Source: Desulfobacteraceae bacterium (GTDB lineage: Bacteria; Desulfobacterota; Desulfobacteria; Desulfobacterales; Desulfosalsimonadaceae). Taken from it: DNA of 8,493 nt. Positions within the stretch are counted from its first letter, which is position 1. Each line of letters begins with the position of its first letter. Position numbers and translations under genes: made by a program. Shown here in pieces: positions 1 to 6,743 of the stretch. The notes under the pieces are model-generated. The model did no database searches and was not told the origin of the DNA. It saw nothing but the letters and a program-made list of their open reading frames with translations. The stretch lies in assembly GCA_024636355.1 (NCBI GenBank), contig JAGXHH010000143.1:1-8493 (forward strand), read 5' to 3'.

Positions 1-719
1 CCCCCCGCCAGGGGAAGCCATGCGACACCCCGCTGCTGTCCGGTCCGGCGCCTGGTGATGAACTGATGCCCCGACAGGATACCCAGAGCCCCGAAAACCG
101 CTGTGGAAGCACCGATCGACAAGTGGGCCGATTCGTACATGAAGGCGTTGATCAGGTTGCCCAGAATCCCGGTTCCCAGGATCATGAGAACCCCTACTCC
201 CCAGCCGGTAATCTGGCAAACGGCGGTGCCGAACAGGGCAATTCCCGCCATATTCCCCATCAAGTGCGCCGTATCGGCATGAAGCATCAGGGCGGTTGCC
301 GTCCGGTAAAACTCACCGCTGGTGATCCGTTCAGCCGATGCGCCGAACTCCGCCCACAGGGTGCGAACCGCTTCGCTTCTTTCGACCAGCATGTGAACGG
401 CACTTAAAAAAACAGCGGTCCATATCCCGGCATACCCGTGGGAGTCGGTGCTTTCGGCTTCACTCTCGTCAAAGAGAGCTTCCGCCCGGTTTTCCGCAAA
501 ATACAGACGCATGGTTTGCCGGGCCATGGCGTAATGCCGTTCATCCACCCGGACGCTCCACCCGCCGGGTTGCCGCCGGATTCTATTCGGGATCGATGAC
601 GCATTCAGGACCAGGGCGCACAGTTCGGCGTCCTTCCTGGAGAGTTTTTCATACAATTCGATCATCTCAACCGTCTCGCCTTTGCCATGGCCGCTGATTT
701 CCGGCAAGTTTAAATTCAT
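1..719 (-). CDS. Rhomboid-family intramembrane serine protease (partial, 3' end outside window)
   Basis: The open minus-strand frame runs from ATG at 719 off the left edge, giving 239 codons with no stop. Rhomboids cut membrane-protein substrates within the bilayer using a Ser-His dyad. Visible signatures are HADTAHLMGN at about residues 147-156, matching the rhomboid HxxxxHxxxN signature, and GASTAVFG at 203-210, with S205 as the expected nucleophile. The catalytic histidine of a later helix lies beyond the window. Hydrophobic stretches start near residue 97, followed by about 157-170, 174-193 and 203-216. The first roughly 95 residues are a soluble, charged, presumably cytoplasmic domain. 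An in-frame ATG at 737, directly after a TAA, is an alternative start that adds six residues. Neither start has a convincing Shine-Dalgarno, so the start is uncertain. The gene is divergent from htpG. Family assignment is confident; the substrate is unknown. Confidence 0.88.
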   Translation of the reverse strand, partial: MNLNLPEISGHGKGETVEMIELYEKLSRKDAELCALVLNASSIPNRIRRQPGGWSVRVDERHYAMARQTMRLYFAENRAEALFDESEAESTDSHGYAGIWTAVFLSAVHMLVERSEAVRTLWAEFGASAERITSGEFYRTATALMLHADTAHLMGNMAGIALFGTAVCQITGWGVGVLMILGTGILGNLINAFMYESAHLSIGASTAVFGALGILSGHQFITRRRTGQQRGVAWLPLAG

Positions 720-778
720 TCGTTTCAACGATACCATTTAACCGATTCGACTGGCAAAACACTTTTGTTCTTCCAGGG

Positions 779-805
779 TTGACAAATCCAAAATCGCACC
801 CATTT
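779..805 (+). promoter_or_regulatory. Sigma32-like heat-shock promoter of htpG
   Basis: TTGACA at 779-784 is followed after 13 bases by ACCCATTT at 798-805. The enterobacterial sigma32 consensus is CTTGAA, 13-17 bases, CCCCATNT; seven of eight -10 positions match, and the spacing falls in the allowed range. Transcription would start near 812, leaving a leader of about 85 bases before the htpG ATG. HtpG is a classic heat-shock protein, so the placement makes sense. The -35 box is equally a perfect sigma70 hexamer, and with TTTTAT at 803-808 (18-base gap) it could also be read as a housekeeping promoter. No CIRCE-type inverted repeat was seen. Confidence 0.55.
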
Positions 806-883
806 TATCCGTTAAAATTATCCGCACTATTATCCGGCGAATCCTACCCGCCTACGATCAACATTATTATTGAACTAAATGAC

Positions 884-888
884 AGGAG
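884..888 (+). promoter_or_regulatory. Ribosome binding site fixing the htpG start
   Basis: AGGAG lies seven bases upstream of the ATG at 896. It selects this start over the in-frame TTG at 779, which sits inside the promoter -35 box and would add 39 residues unlike any HtpG N-terminus. Confidence 0.85.
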
Positions 889-895
889 TTTACCA

Positions 896-2830
896 ATGAC
901 ACCGAAGACGGAAACCCACGAGTTTCAAACTGAAGTCAAACAGATGCTCAATATTATCATCCACTCCCTGTATTCGAACCGGGAAATTTTCCTGCGGGAA
1001 CTGGTCTCGAACGCATCGGATGCCATCGATAAACTCAATTTCAAAGCCCAGACCGAACCGAACATTCTCGGCGACGATGCTGAATTTAAAATCAAGCTGA
1101 TCCCCGACAAGGAAAAACGCACCCTGACGATCTCAGACAACGGCATCGGCATGACCCGGGACGAGGTAAAGGAAAATCTCGGCACCATCGCGAGAAGCGG
1201 CACGGCGGCCTTTATCGAGGCCCTTGGAAAATCAAAGGACACAAGCGGACTGACCCCCGATATGATCGGCCAGTTCGGCGTCGGGTTCTACAGCGCCTTT
1301 ATCGTTGCCGATCAGGTCACCGTCCTTACCCGGAATGCCGAAGATGAAAAAGGCACCCGATGGGTATCGACCGGCGAGGGCGACTATACCATAGAAGAGA
1401 CGGAAAAACCCGGCCGGGGTACCGATGTGATCCTTCAACTCAAACCGGTGGAGGACGACGAAGACGATTTCACCGACGAATGGACCCTGCGCCGGATCAT
1501 CAAGCACCATTCCGATTTCGTCCGCTTCCCGGTGGTCATGGACGTGGAAAAAGAGGAAACCGAAACCGACGACCAGGACAATCCCCTGCTGGACGCCGAA
1601 GGCAAGCCGATCGAGAGCGAACCGAAAACCGTCATAAAAGAAGAAACGTTAAATTCAATGAAGGCGATCTGGACGCGGAACAAGGCTGAGATCACCGAAG
1701 AAGAATATAAGGATTTCTATTCCCATGTGAGCCACGACTGGAATCCGCCCTTAACGCACCTGCACTTCAAGCTCGAAGGCACGACCGAATACACCGCCCT
1801 GCTCTTTATTCCATCCCAGGCCCCGTTCGACCTGTTTTCACCCGAACGGGCCCACGGTGTGCGCCTTTACAGCCGGCGCGTCTTTATCATGGACAACTGC
1901 AAGGAACTGCTTCCCGAATATCTCAGGTTTATACGCGGGGTGGTCGATGCACCGGATCTGAACCTGAACATCAGCCGGGAACTGTTGCAGCAGGACGCAC
2001 TGGTCCGCAACATCCGGAAGAACCTGATCAAAAAAATCTTTGAAATGCTGGAAAAAATGGAACCGGAACAGTACACGGCATTTTTTGACAATTTCGGGGC
2101 GGTTCTCAAGGAAGGCGTTTACAACGACTGGGAAAACCGGGACCGGCTGACCAAAATGATCCGGTACAAAACCACCCGCTCGGAAGACAAATGGCGCAGC
2201 CTGGAAGATTACGTCAAGGATATGAAACCCGACCAGGAGCACATCTATTACATCACGGGCGACACCATCACGGCGAGCTTGAACAGTCCGCATCTCGAGG
2301 CACTCAAGGAAAAGGATTACGAGGTGCTCCTGATGATCGATCCGGTCGATGAATTTGTCATGCAGAACCTGACCGAATTCGAGGGTAAGAAATTCAAGAG
2401 CGCGGAAAAAGGCGATCTGGATATCGAAACGCCCGACAAGGAAAAAACGGCCGAATTCTCCAGCCTGTTCGATAAGATACGGGTCCACCTCCAGGACAAG
2501 GTCAAATCGGTCAAACCGTCGTCGCACCTGAAAGGATCGGTTTCCTGCCTGTCCGGAGATACCTATGACATGAGCGCCTACATGGAAAAACTGCTCAAGG
2601 CCTCCGGCCAGCCGATCCCGGAAAACAAACGGATACTGGAGTTGAACACGAACCACCCGGTTCTCGACAAAATTCACGGGCTCTTCGAACAGGATGCCGA
2701 AGCCGAAGCGCTCAAGGACTACAGCCAGCTGCTCTATGATCTGGCGGTGATCGGCGAGGGCGGCAAGGTTGAAAACCCGTCGAAATTCAACAAAATGATC
2801 GCCGAACTGATGGCGGAAGCCATTCATTGA
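896..2830 (+). CDS. htpG: Molecular chaperone HtpG (bacterial Hsp90)
   Basis: This 644-residue cytosolic Hsp90 homologue is slightly longer than E. coli HtpG (about 624). It is an ATP-driven homodimeric chaperone that remodels client proteins with the DnaK system. The N-terminal GHKL ATPase domain shows the catalytic glutamate E35 in NREIFLRELVSNASDA, the Mg-binding N39, the nucleotide-binding D81 in DNGIGM, and the lid/glycine motif GQFGVGF at 125-131. An acidic stretch follows at about 186-194. The middle domain carries NISRELLQQD (R361 and Q365), whose arginine is conserved for ATP hydrolysis. The C-terminal dimerisation domain covers roughly residues 515-644, including the segment SSHLKGSVSCLSGD. 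The start is set by AGGAG seven bases upstream, and MTPKTETHEFQTEV is a typical HtpG N-terminus. The gene appears monocistronic, between a heat-shock-like promoter and a perfect hairpin. All key residues are present. Confidence 0.98.
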   Translation: MTPKTETHEFQTEVKQMLNIIIHSLYSNREIFLRELVSNASDAIDKLNFKAQTEPNILGDDAEFKIKLIPDKEKRTLTISDNGIGMTRDEVKENLGTIARSGTAAFIEALGKSKDTSGLTPDMIGQFGVGFYSAFIVADQVTVLTRNAEDEKGTRWVSTGEGDYTIEETEKPGRGTDVILQLKPVEDDEDDFTDEWTLRRIIKHHSDFVRFPVVMDVEKEETETDDQDNPLLDAEGKPIESEPKTVIKEETLNSMKAIWTRNKAEITEEEYKDFYSHVSHDWNPPLTHLHFKLEGTTEYTALLFIPSQAPFDLFSPERAHGVRLYSRRVFIMDNCKELLPEYLRFIRGVVDAPDLNLNISRELLQQDALVRNIRKNLIKKIFEMLEKMEPEQYTAFFDNFGAVLKEGVYNDWENRDRLTKMIRYKTTRSEDKWRSLEDYVKDMKPDQEHIYYITGDTITASLNSPHLEALKEKDYEVLLMIDPVDEFVMQNLTEFEGKKFKSAEKGDLDIETPDKEKTAEFSSLFDKIRVHLQDKVKSVKPSSHLKGSVSCLSGDTYDMSAYMEKLLKASGQPIPENKRILELNTNHPVLDKIHGLFEQDAEAEALKDYSQLLYDLAVIGEGGKVENPSKFNKMIAELMAEAIH

Positions 2831-2837
2831 TCTTACA

Positions 2838-2877
2838 TAGTGCCTGAACGAAAACCAGGATTTTCGTTCAGGCACTA
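2838..2877 (+). terminator. Perfect 17-bp hairpin downstream of htpG
   Basis: TAGTGCCTGAACGAAAA (2838-2854) and its exact reverse complement (2861-2877) flank a six-base loop, CCAGGA, starting seven bases after the htpG stop. It most likely ends or stabilises the htpG transcript. There is no T-run after the stem; instead the 3' arm begins with TTTT, so it is not a textbook intrinsic terminator. A role in mRNA 3'-end protection, or in bidirectional function, is possible. Confidence 0.65.
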
Positions 2878-2896
2878 CATGCACAATCTCGATGTT

Positions 2897-2940
2897 CTGG
2901 AGAATACGGGATCTGCGAACCGTTCGCCCGTGGTCTCCAG
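2897..2940. other. Imperfect inverted repeat / potential structured RNA
   Basis: CTGGAGA (2897-2903) pairs with TCTCCAG (2934-2940). After a 2x2 internal loop, ACGGG (2906-2910) pairs with CCCGT (2927-2931), and the apex contains CGAA/TTCG around CCG. It lies between the htpG hairpin and the promoter of the next operon, so it is upstream of, not inside, the predicted operon transcript. It could be a second 3' structure, a read-through attenuator or a small RNA. No function can be assigned from sequence alone. Confidence 0.35.
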
Positions 2941-2971
2941 GACCGCACCGTTTGCCGTGTAAATTTCATTC

Positions 2972-3000
2972 TTGTCTAAACCCGCTTTTATCTTTATAAT
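2972..3000 (+). promoter_or_regulatory. Sigma70-type promoter of the receiver/GspE-like/kinase operon
   Basis: TTGTCT (2972-2977) and a perfect TATAAT (2995-3000) are separated by exactly 17 bases. The start point would be near 3007, giving a leader of about 88 bases before the ATG at 3095. The leader holds a small hairpin, AGCCG/CGGCT at 3054-3058 and 3063-3067. This is the only good promoter seen ahead of the four overlapping genes. Confidence 0.65.
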
Positions 3001-3094
3001 CTGCATCAAACTGTCATATCTTTTTAGATTCAGGACCCTGTTTCCCGGAAATCAGCCGTGCCCGGCTAAATAAATTCAATTCCGGAACCAACTC

Positions 3095-3505
3095 ATGACC
3101 GCCAGAAAAAAAATTCGCATACTGATCGCCGATGACGAGACCCATGTCCGCAAATATATCAGGGCCGTCATGGAACGGATGAATGCAGAGGTCGTCGGTG
3201 AAGCCGCCGACGGCAGGCAAGCCCTGGAGATGTTTGCTGAAATTAAGCCGCACCTGCTGCTCCTCGATATCAATATGCCCGTAAAATCGGGCAAAACGGT
3301 CCTGAAAGAAATCATGACCCGATTCCCGAAAGCGTTTGTCATCATGCTGACGTCACTGGTTGATCCGGAAACGGTCGAAGACTGCATCGCACTCGGCGCA
3401 TCGGGGTATATTCGAAAAGATGTCGGACTCGATGAAATACAGACGATCATCAAGCAGGCCTGGCAGAACTATAAAACCGTGCGGATGGCCTCCCATTCGC
3501 AATGA
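3095..3505 (+). CDS. Single-domain response regulator (CheY-like receiver)
   Basis: The 136-residue protein is almost entirely one receiver domain. The acidic pocket is D13-D14 in LIADDE, the phosphoacceptor is D58 in LLLLDINMP, and the switch residues are T86 in IMLTS and K108 in GYIRKD. The K-D pair after the conserved lysine, rather than K-P, resembles NarL-type receivers, but no helix-turn-helix or other output domain follows. It should therefore act by protein-protein contact or as a phosphorelay intermediate. The start is supported by a weak GGA eight bases upstream and by the match of MTARKKIRILIADD to receiver N-termini. It is the first gene of the operon and overlaps the next by four bases (ATGA at 3502-3505). 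The likely phosphodonor is the kinase encoded three genes downstream; that link is inference. Confidence 0.93.
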   Translation: MTARKKIRILIADDETHVRKYIRAVMERMNAEVVGEAADGRQALEMFAEIKPHLLLLDINMPVKSGKTVLKEIMTRFPKAFVIMLTSLVDPETVEDCIALGASGYIRKDVGLDEIQTIIKQAWQNYKTVRMASHSQ

Positions 3506-3687
3506 TCCGCGTGACGAAAATGAAAATACAGACACCTGAAAAATTTGACCTGATGCAGATGCTGGCCGAAATAGAAGACGATATCGCATCGGAAACAGCG
3601 GATCTCGACCAGCAAATCGATATCTCCCAGGACGTGATTTCCGAACTCGTGAATTCCGCCATCCGGAAAAAAACAGGGGCCCGATAA
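3502..3687 (+). CDS. Small acidic protein of unknown function in the signalling operon
   Basis: The 61-residue product is not recognised as a known family. It has no signal peptide, membrane helix, cysteine or metal motif. The central part (about residues 17-55) is acidic and heptad-like, with EIEDDIASETADLDQQIDI followed by SQDVISELVNSAI, suggesting a helical or coiled-coil partner protein. The C-terminus is basic (RKKTGAR). Reality as a gene is supported by its fit: the ATG overlaps the receiver stop as ATGA, and its TAA overlaps the next ATG as TAATG, so translation is probably coupled on both sides. An internal ATG at 3520 (MKIQTPEKF) is an alternative start, giving 55 residues. Neither start has a clear Shine-Dalgarno, which fits coupling. 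By position it may bind the receiver or the GspE-like protein; this is inference only. Confidence 0.72.
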   Translation: MIRVTKMKIQTPEKFDLMQMLAEIEDDIASETADLDQQIDISQDVISELVNSAIRKKTGAR

Positions 3688-5411
3688 TGGAACCGACAAC
3701 GGCCGCCCTTGCCGTTACCCAGCGGCCGAAAATCGAAAATCCGAAGTTTTTCGATCTGCTGCAGGCCAACGATATTATCGACGGCGATTTCATCCGGGAT
3801 CTTTTAGACGAATTCGACGGCAATGCCTTAGACGTTCTGGCCACCCTGATCCAGAGCGGCGTGGGCACCAAGCGCCAGCTATGCCAGCTGTGGTGCGATT
3901 CGATCGGGTTCGCTCATGTGGACCTGGAAAAAACCCTTTTCCAGTCCCATATCGTCAGAAAAATACCCGAACGCTTCGCCCGGCATTATTACGCCATTCC
4001 TGTCTACCAGATGGGCGATACCATCACGGTGGCCATTGCAACGCCCGACAATAAAGAAATCACCCGGGCCATCGAGCAGATCGTCGGCGGACCGGTCAGC
4101 CCGGTATTTGCACTTCCCTTTGATATCGAAACGGCTATAGAAAACGAATACCAGACCCATGCCGCGATCCACGATTTTTTCAACAAGATCGCCGCAGGCA
4201 AAATTCTCAAAGCAGGCGGACCGGTAACGGCGGAACGCCTTGCCGCAATAGCCGGTTCAGAGGCGATTAATCAACTGCATGTTGCCATGGTCCTTTACGG
4301 GGCCATGGAAAACGTCAGCGAGATCCACCTTATCGCGGGATCCGAGGCCGCCGTAATCGAATACCGGAGCAACGAACGGCCACCCCAGCGGATTGATCTG
4401 GAAAAACAACTCTACAACCAGCTCCTCGGCCGGCTGAAAACCCTTGCCGGGGATGCGGCAGATTCGCAGGTCCGGTATGGGCGCATCGTCCTGCCTGTTC
4501 CCGGAAAAAAGGTCGACGTGCGGCTCGAATGCCACCCTTCTGAGATGGGCGAAACCGTGGTTCTCATACTCACAGACAAGCGGCCATTTAAAAAATTGCG
4601 GGGCATCAAGTCCCTGCATGTGGCACACGCCATTCAGCAGGCGCTCGAATCCCGGTGCGATTCCACTGAAGGGCTTTTTCTGCTGGCCGGTCCGGCACAG
4701 TCCGAAAAGACCCGGCTGGCCTATGCCATACTAAGTGAGCTCAAAGGGCGTGGCAAAAAGATTGCGACCATCGAAGAACGCATCAAATTCCTGCTCCCCG
4801 GAATCGATCAGTACCAGGTCAATGCTCCGGCCGGATTTCCGGCGTCAAATCAGCTCGCCTCCGTTCTGAAACTCCGCCCGGACGTGATCTATCTGCAGGA
4901 TTCCATGGCTCCGGAAACCGCAACACAGGCCGCCGTTGCCGACCTGTCGGGCCGGCTGCTTATCGCCGGCATCCAGGCCGCAGACGCATCGACGGCCATC
5001 GAGACGGCCGTCAAACAAAAAACCGCCAAGTCTCTTTGCGGAGTCCTGGTCCAGCATCTCGTGGCCCGGCTCTGCGAGCACTGCAAACAACCGTATACGC
5101 TTTCCCCCAATTATGTTCAGATGCTGTTTACGGCAGAGGCGAATACCGAAGTCACGGCATGGCAGGCAAAAGGCTGCCCCTACTGCAATCACACCGGGTT
5201 TTCCGGTCGCATCGGCATCCACGAACTGCTGCTGATCAACAAGGCGGCCGGCGAGCGAATCAACGCCCGTGCTTCATTTGAAACTATCCGGGATGCCGCC
5301 GGTCCCGAAAATTATTACAGCCTGCGCTACGACGGCCTTAAAAAAGTGCTCCGCGGCCTGACCACGTTTGATGAAATCGACCGAATACCCTCCATCAAGG
5401 CGGCTCCATGA
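3687..5411 (+). CDS. Degenerate GspE/PilB-family secretion-pilus ATPase paralogue, probably non-catalytic
   Basis: The 574-residue protein has the full GspE/PilB/MshE architecture. It has an N-terminal GspE-N (MshEN-like) domain at about 20-155, an N2 domain at about 190-300 (with R266 and R279 where the family has arginines), and an ATPase core at about 305-560. The core motifs are eroded. Walker A is GPAQSEKTR (335-343) instead of GPTGSGKTT, keeping K341 but with glutamate at the glycine. The Asp box is TIEERIKFLLPG (from 361). Walker B reads PDVIYLQDS (398-406) where the family has PDVIxxGEI, so the catalytic Glu becomes Asp. The His box STLHTND is AGIQAAD (427-433), without histidine. The zinc tetracysteine is intact: C463, C466, C497 and C500. 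AGGGG seven bases upstream supports the start. It overlaps both neighbours. I infer a regulatory or scaffolding paralogue rather than a motor. Family assignment is very secure; loss of ATPase activity is likely but unproven. Confidence 0.92.
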   Translation: MEPTTAALAVTQRPKIENPKFFDLLQANDIIDGDFIRDLLDEFDGNALDVLATLIQSGVGTKRQLCQLWCDSIGFAHVDLEKTLFQSHIVRKIPERFARHYYAIPVYQMGDTITVAIATPDNKEITRAIEQIVGGPVSPVFALPFDIETAIENEYQTHAAIHDFFNKIAAGKILKAGGPVTAERLAAIAGSEAINQLHVAMVLYGAMENVSEIHLIAGSEAAVIEYRSNERPPQRIDLEKQLYNQLLGRLKTLAGDAADSQVRYGRIVLPVPGKKVDVRLECHPSEMGETVVLILTDKRPFKKLRGIKSLHVAHAIQQALESRCDSTEGLFLLAGPAQSEKTRLAYAILSELKGRGKKIATIEERIKFLLPGIDQYQVNAPAGFPASNQLASVLKLRPDVIYLQDSMAPETATQAAVADLSGRLLIAGIQAADASTAIETAVKQKTAKSLCGVLVQHLVARLCEHCKQPYTLSPNYVQMLFTAEANTEVTAWQAKGCPYCNHTGFSGRIGIHELLLINKAAGERINARASFETIRDAAGPENYYSLRYDGLKKVLRGLTTFDEIDRIPSIKAAP

Positions 5412-6499
5412 AGGTTCTCATAGCAGATGACGACCTCACCACCCGGCAAATGCTTGCCAAATACCTGGGCAAACAGGGAATCGACGTTCTTACGGCATCA
5501 AACGGCGATGATGCCATTTCCCTCCTGGAATCCGAAACAATCGGCATCGCCGTGCTCGACTGGATCATGCCGGGACTCAACGGAATCGAAATCTGCCGCC
5601 GGATCCGGAAAGCGCGCCATCAGAGCTATATTTACATTATCATGCTGACCTCCAGGGAAAGCAGTGACGATCTCCTCAGCGGATTTGATGCCGGAATAGA
5701 CGAGTACCTGCCCAAACCGACCGATCTGAAAGAACTGCACGCCCGGATAAAAGCCGGCATGCGAATCGTCAACCTGGAGCAATCCCTTACGGCCAAACAG
5801 GACAAGCTCTATGAGTTGATCCAGATCAAAAACAAGTTCATCGGTATTGCCGCCCACGACCTGCGGAACCCGGCGATTTCGATTCGGGGATTCAGCGAAC
5901 TGCTGCTCAAGGACAAGGACAGCCTGACCGATGAACAGAAAGAATTTATTTCCATCATTCATTCCACCAGCAACAACATGCTCGGCCTGCTAAACGATTT
6001 GCTCGATTTTTCCCAGATCGAAAGCGGCAAACTTCTCCTGAATAAGAAACCCGGGTCGCTGAAGAAACTGGTCGAAGAACGCCTGCGGCTCTATCGGCTC
6101 CAGGCTGAAAACAAAAGAATTACGATTGCCCCAAACCTTTCAGACATCGAAGCCTTCCCCTATGACCACCACCGGATCGGCCAAGCGGTCGACAACCTGA
6201 TAAGCAATGCCATCAAGTTCTCGCCACCCGGAACCACTGTTTACGTCACCCTCGTCCGGGAAGACACAAATGCCGTTTTCAGCACCCAGGACCAGGGGCC
6301 CGGCATTCCGCTGGAAGAACAAGGGCTGCTGTTTAATGAATTCCAGCGGCTAAGCGTTCGCCCCACCGGCAGTGAAACAAGTACCGGCCTGGGACTGGCG
6401 ATCACCAAGCGCATCATCGAAGCCCATGGTGGGCTCATTTCATTCGAAAGCCACGTGGGTGTCGGCTCGATCTTTTCCTTCCGGCTGCTGATGGCCTGA
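5408..6499 (+). CDS. Receiver-histidine kinase fusion (REC-HisKA-HATPase)
   Basis: This 363-residue cytoplasmic kinase has no membrane segment and no PAS, GAF or other sensor domain. The N-terminal receiver covers about 1-120: acidic D7-D9, phosphoacceptor D51 in VLDWIMPG, T81 in IMLTS, K103 in LPKP. A short coiled segment (about 120-140) leads to the HisKA helix hairpin with phosphorylatable H150 in AAHDLRNP. The HATPase_c domain (about 215-361) has the N-box DNLISNAIKFSP (262-273), G1 DQGPGIP (295-301), an F-box-like LFNEFQRL and G2 TGLGLAI (326-332). All catalytic elements are intact. The ATG overlaps the previous stop (ATGA), with AAGG seven bases upstream. The receiver-first order suggests kinase activity gated by phosphorylation of its own receiver, or by binding of a partner such as the GspE-like protein. 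It is the last gene of the operon and a plausible donor for the receiver at 3095. Confidence 0.94.
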   Translation: MKVLIADDDLTTRQMLAKYLGKQGIDVLTASNGDDAISLLESETIGIAVLDWIMPGLNGIEICRRIRKARHQSYIYIIMLTSRESSDDLLSGFDAGIDEYLPKPTDLKELHARIKAGMRIVNLEQSLTAKQDKLYELIQIKNKFIGIAAHDLRNPAISIRGFSELLLKDKDSLTDEQKEFISIIHSTSNNMLGLLNDLLDFSQIESGKLLLNKKPGSLKKLVEERLRLYRLQAENKRITIAPNLSDIEAFPYDHHRIGQAVDNLISNAIKFSPPGTTVYVTLVREDTNAVFSTQDQGPGIPLEEQGLLFNEFQRLSVRPTGSETSTGLGLAITKRIIEAHGGLISFESHVGVGSIFSFRLLMA

Positions 6500-6551
6500 T
6501 TTCTCTTCGAGTACCCCGGAGGAAGATCCCGCTGCCGGATTACTTCAAAAC

Positions 6552-6575
6552 CCGCCTTCAGGCGGAATCCCCTTT
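6552..6575 (+). terminator. Weak intrinsic terminator after the kinase operon
   Basis: CCGCC (6552-6556), loop TTCA, GGCGG (6561-6565) form a short GC hairpin followed by AATCCCCTTTT. It begins 53 bases past the kinase stop on the coding strand. The T-run is short and displaced, so termination may be inefficient. Confidence 0.5.
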
Positions 6576-6644
6576 TATGGTTATCCGGAAAACTCCAGTG
6601 GCATTTTCTTTAATTCGCAATTCAAAGCATGCTCTTCATCGTAC

Positions 6645-6676
6645 TTGGAACCAGGGCGGACACGCAGGTCCGCCCC
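6645..6676 (+). repeat. Extragenic palindromic repeat, copy 1
   Basis: This 32-base unit begins TTGGAACCAGGGCGGACACG and contains an 8-bp stem, GGGCGGAC/GTCCGCCC, around ACGCAG. It matches copy 3 at 31 of 32 positions and is followed by a diverged CCCTGGGG instead of the usual TACA end. Confidence 0.85.
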
Positions 6677-6707
6677 CCTGGGGTTTGGACATTCTGCCGC
6701 ATCCCGG

Positions 6708-6733
6708 CAGGGCGATTCGTGAATCGCCCCTAC
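6708..6733 (+). repeat. Extragenic palindromic repeat, copy 2 (variant core)
   Basis: This unit has the same frame, CAGGGCG...CGCCCCTAC, but a different core. GGGCGATTC and GAATCGCCC form a perfect 9-bp stem around GT. The shared ends with a compensated, changed stem suggest selection on the hairpin rather than on primary sequence. Confidence 0.8.
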
Positions 6734-6743
6734 CCCATTTCCA

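Noticed and set aside
66..697. Plus-strand and short minus-strand frames over the rhomboid gene
   Set aside because: They are shadows of the minus-strand rhomboid frame, which has clear family motifs.
779..895. N-terminal extension of htpG from a TTG at 779
   Set aside because: The extension overlaps the promoter, resembles no HtpG, and the ATG at 896 has AGGAG at the right distance.
1838..2884. 348-codon open frame antisense to htpG
   Set aside because: It lies almost entirely opposite a confident gene, shows the His/Phe-rich composition of an antisense shadow, and has no recognisable domain.
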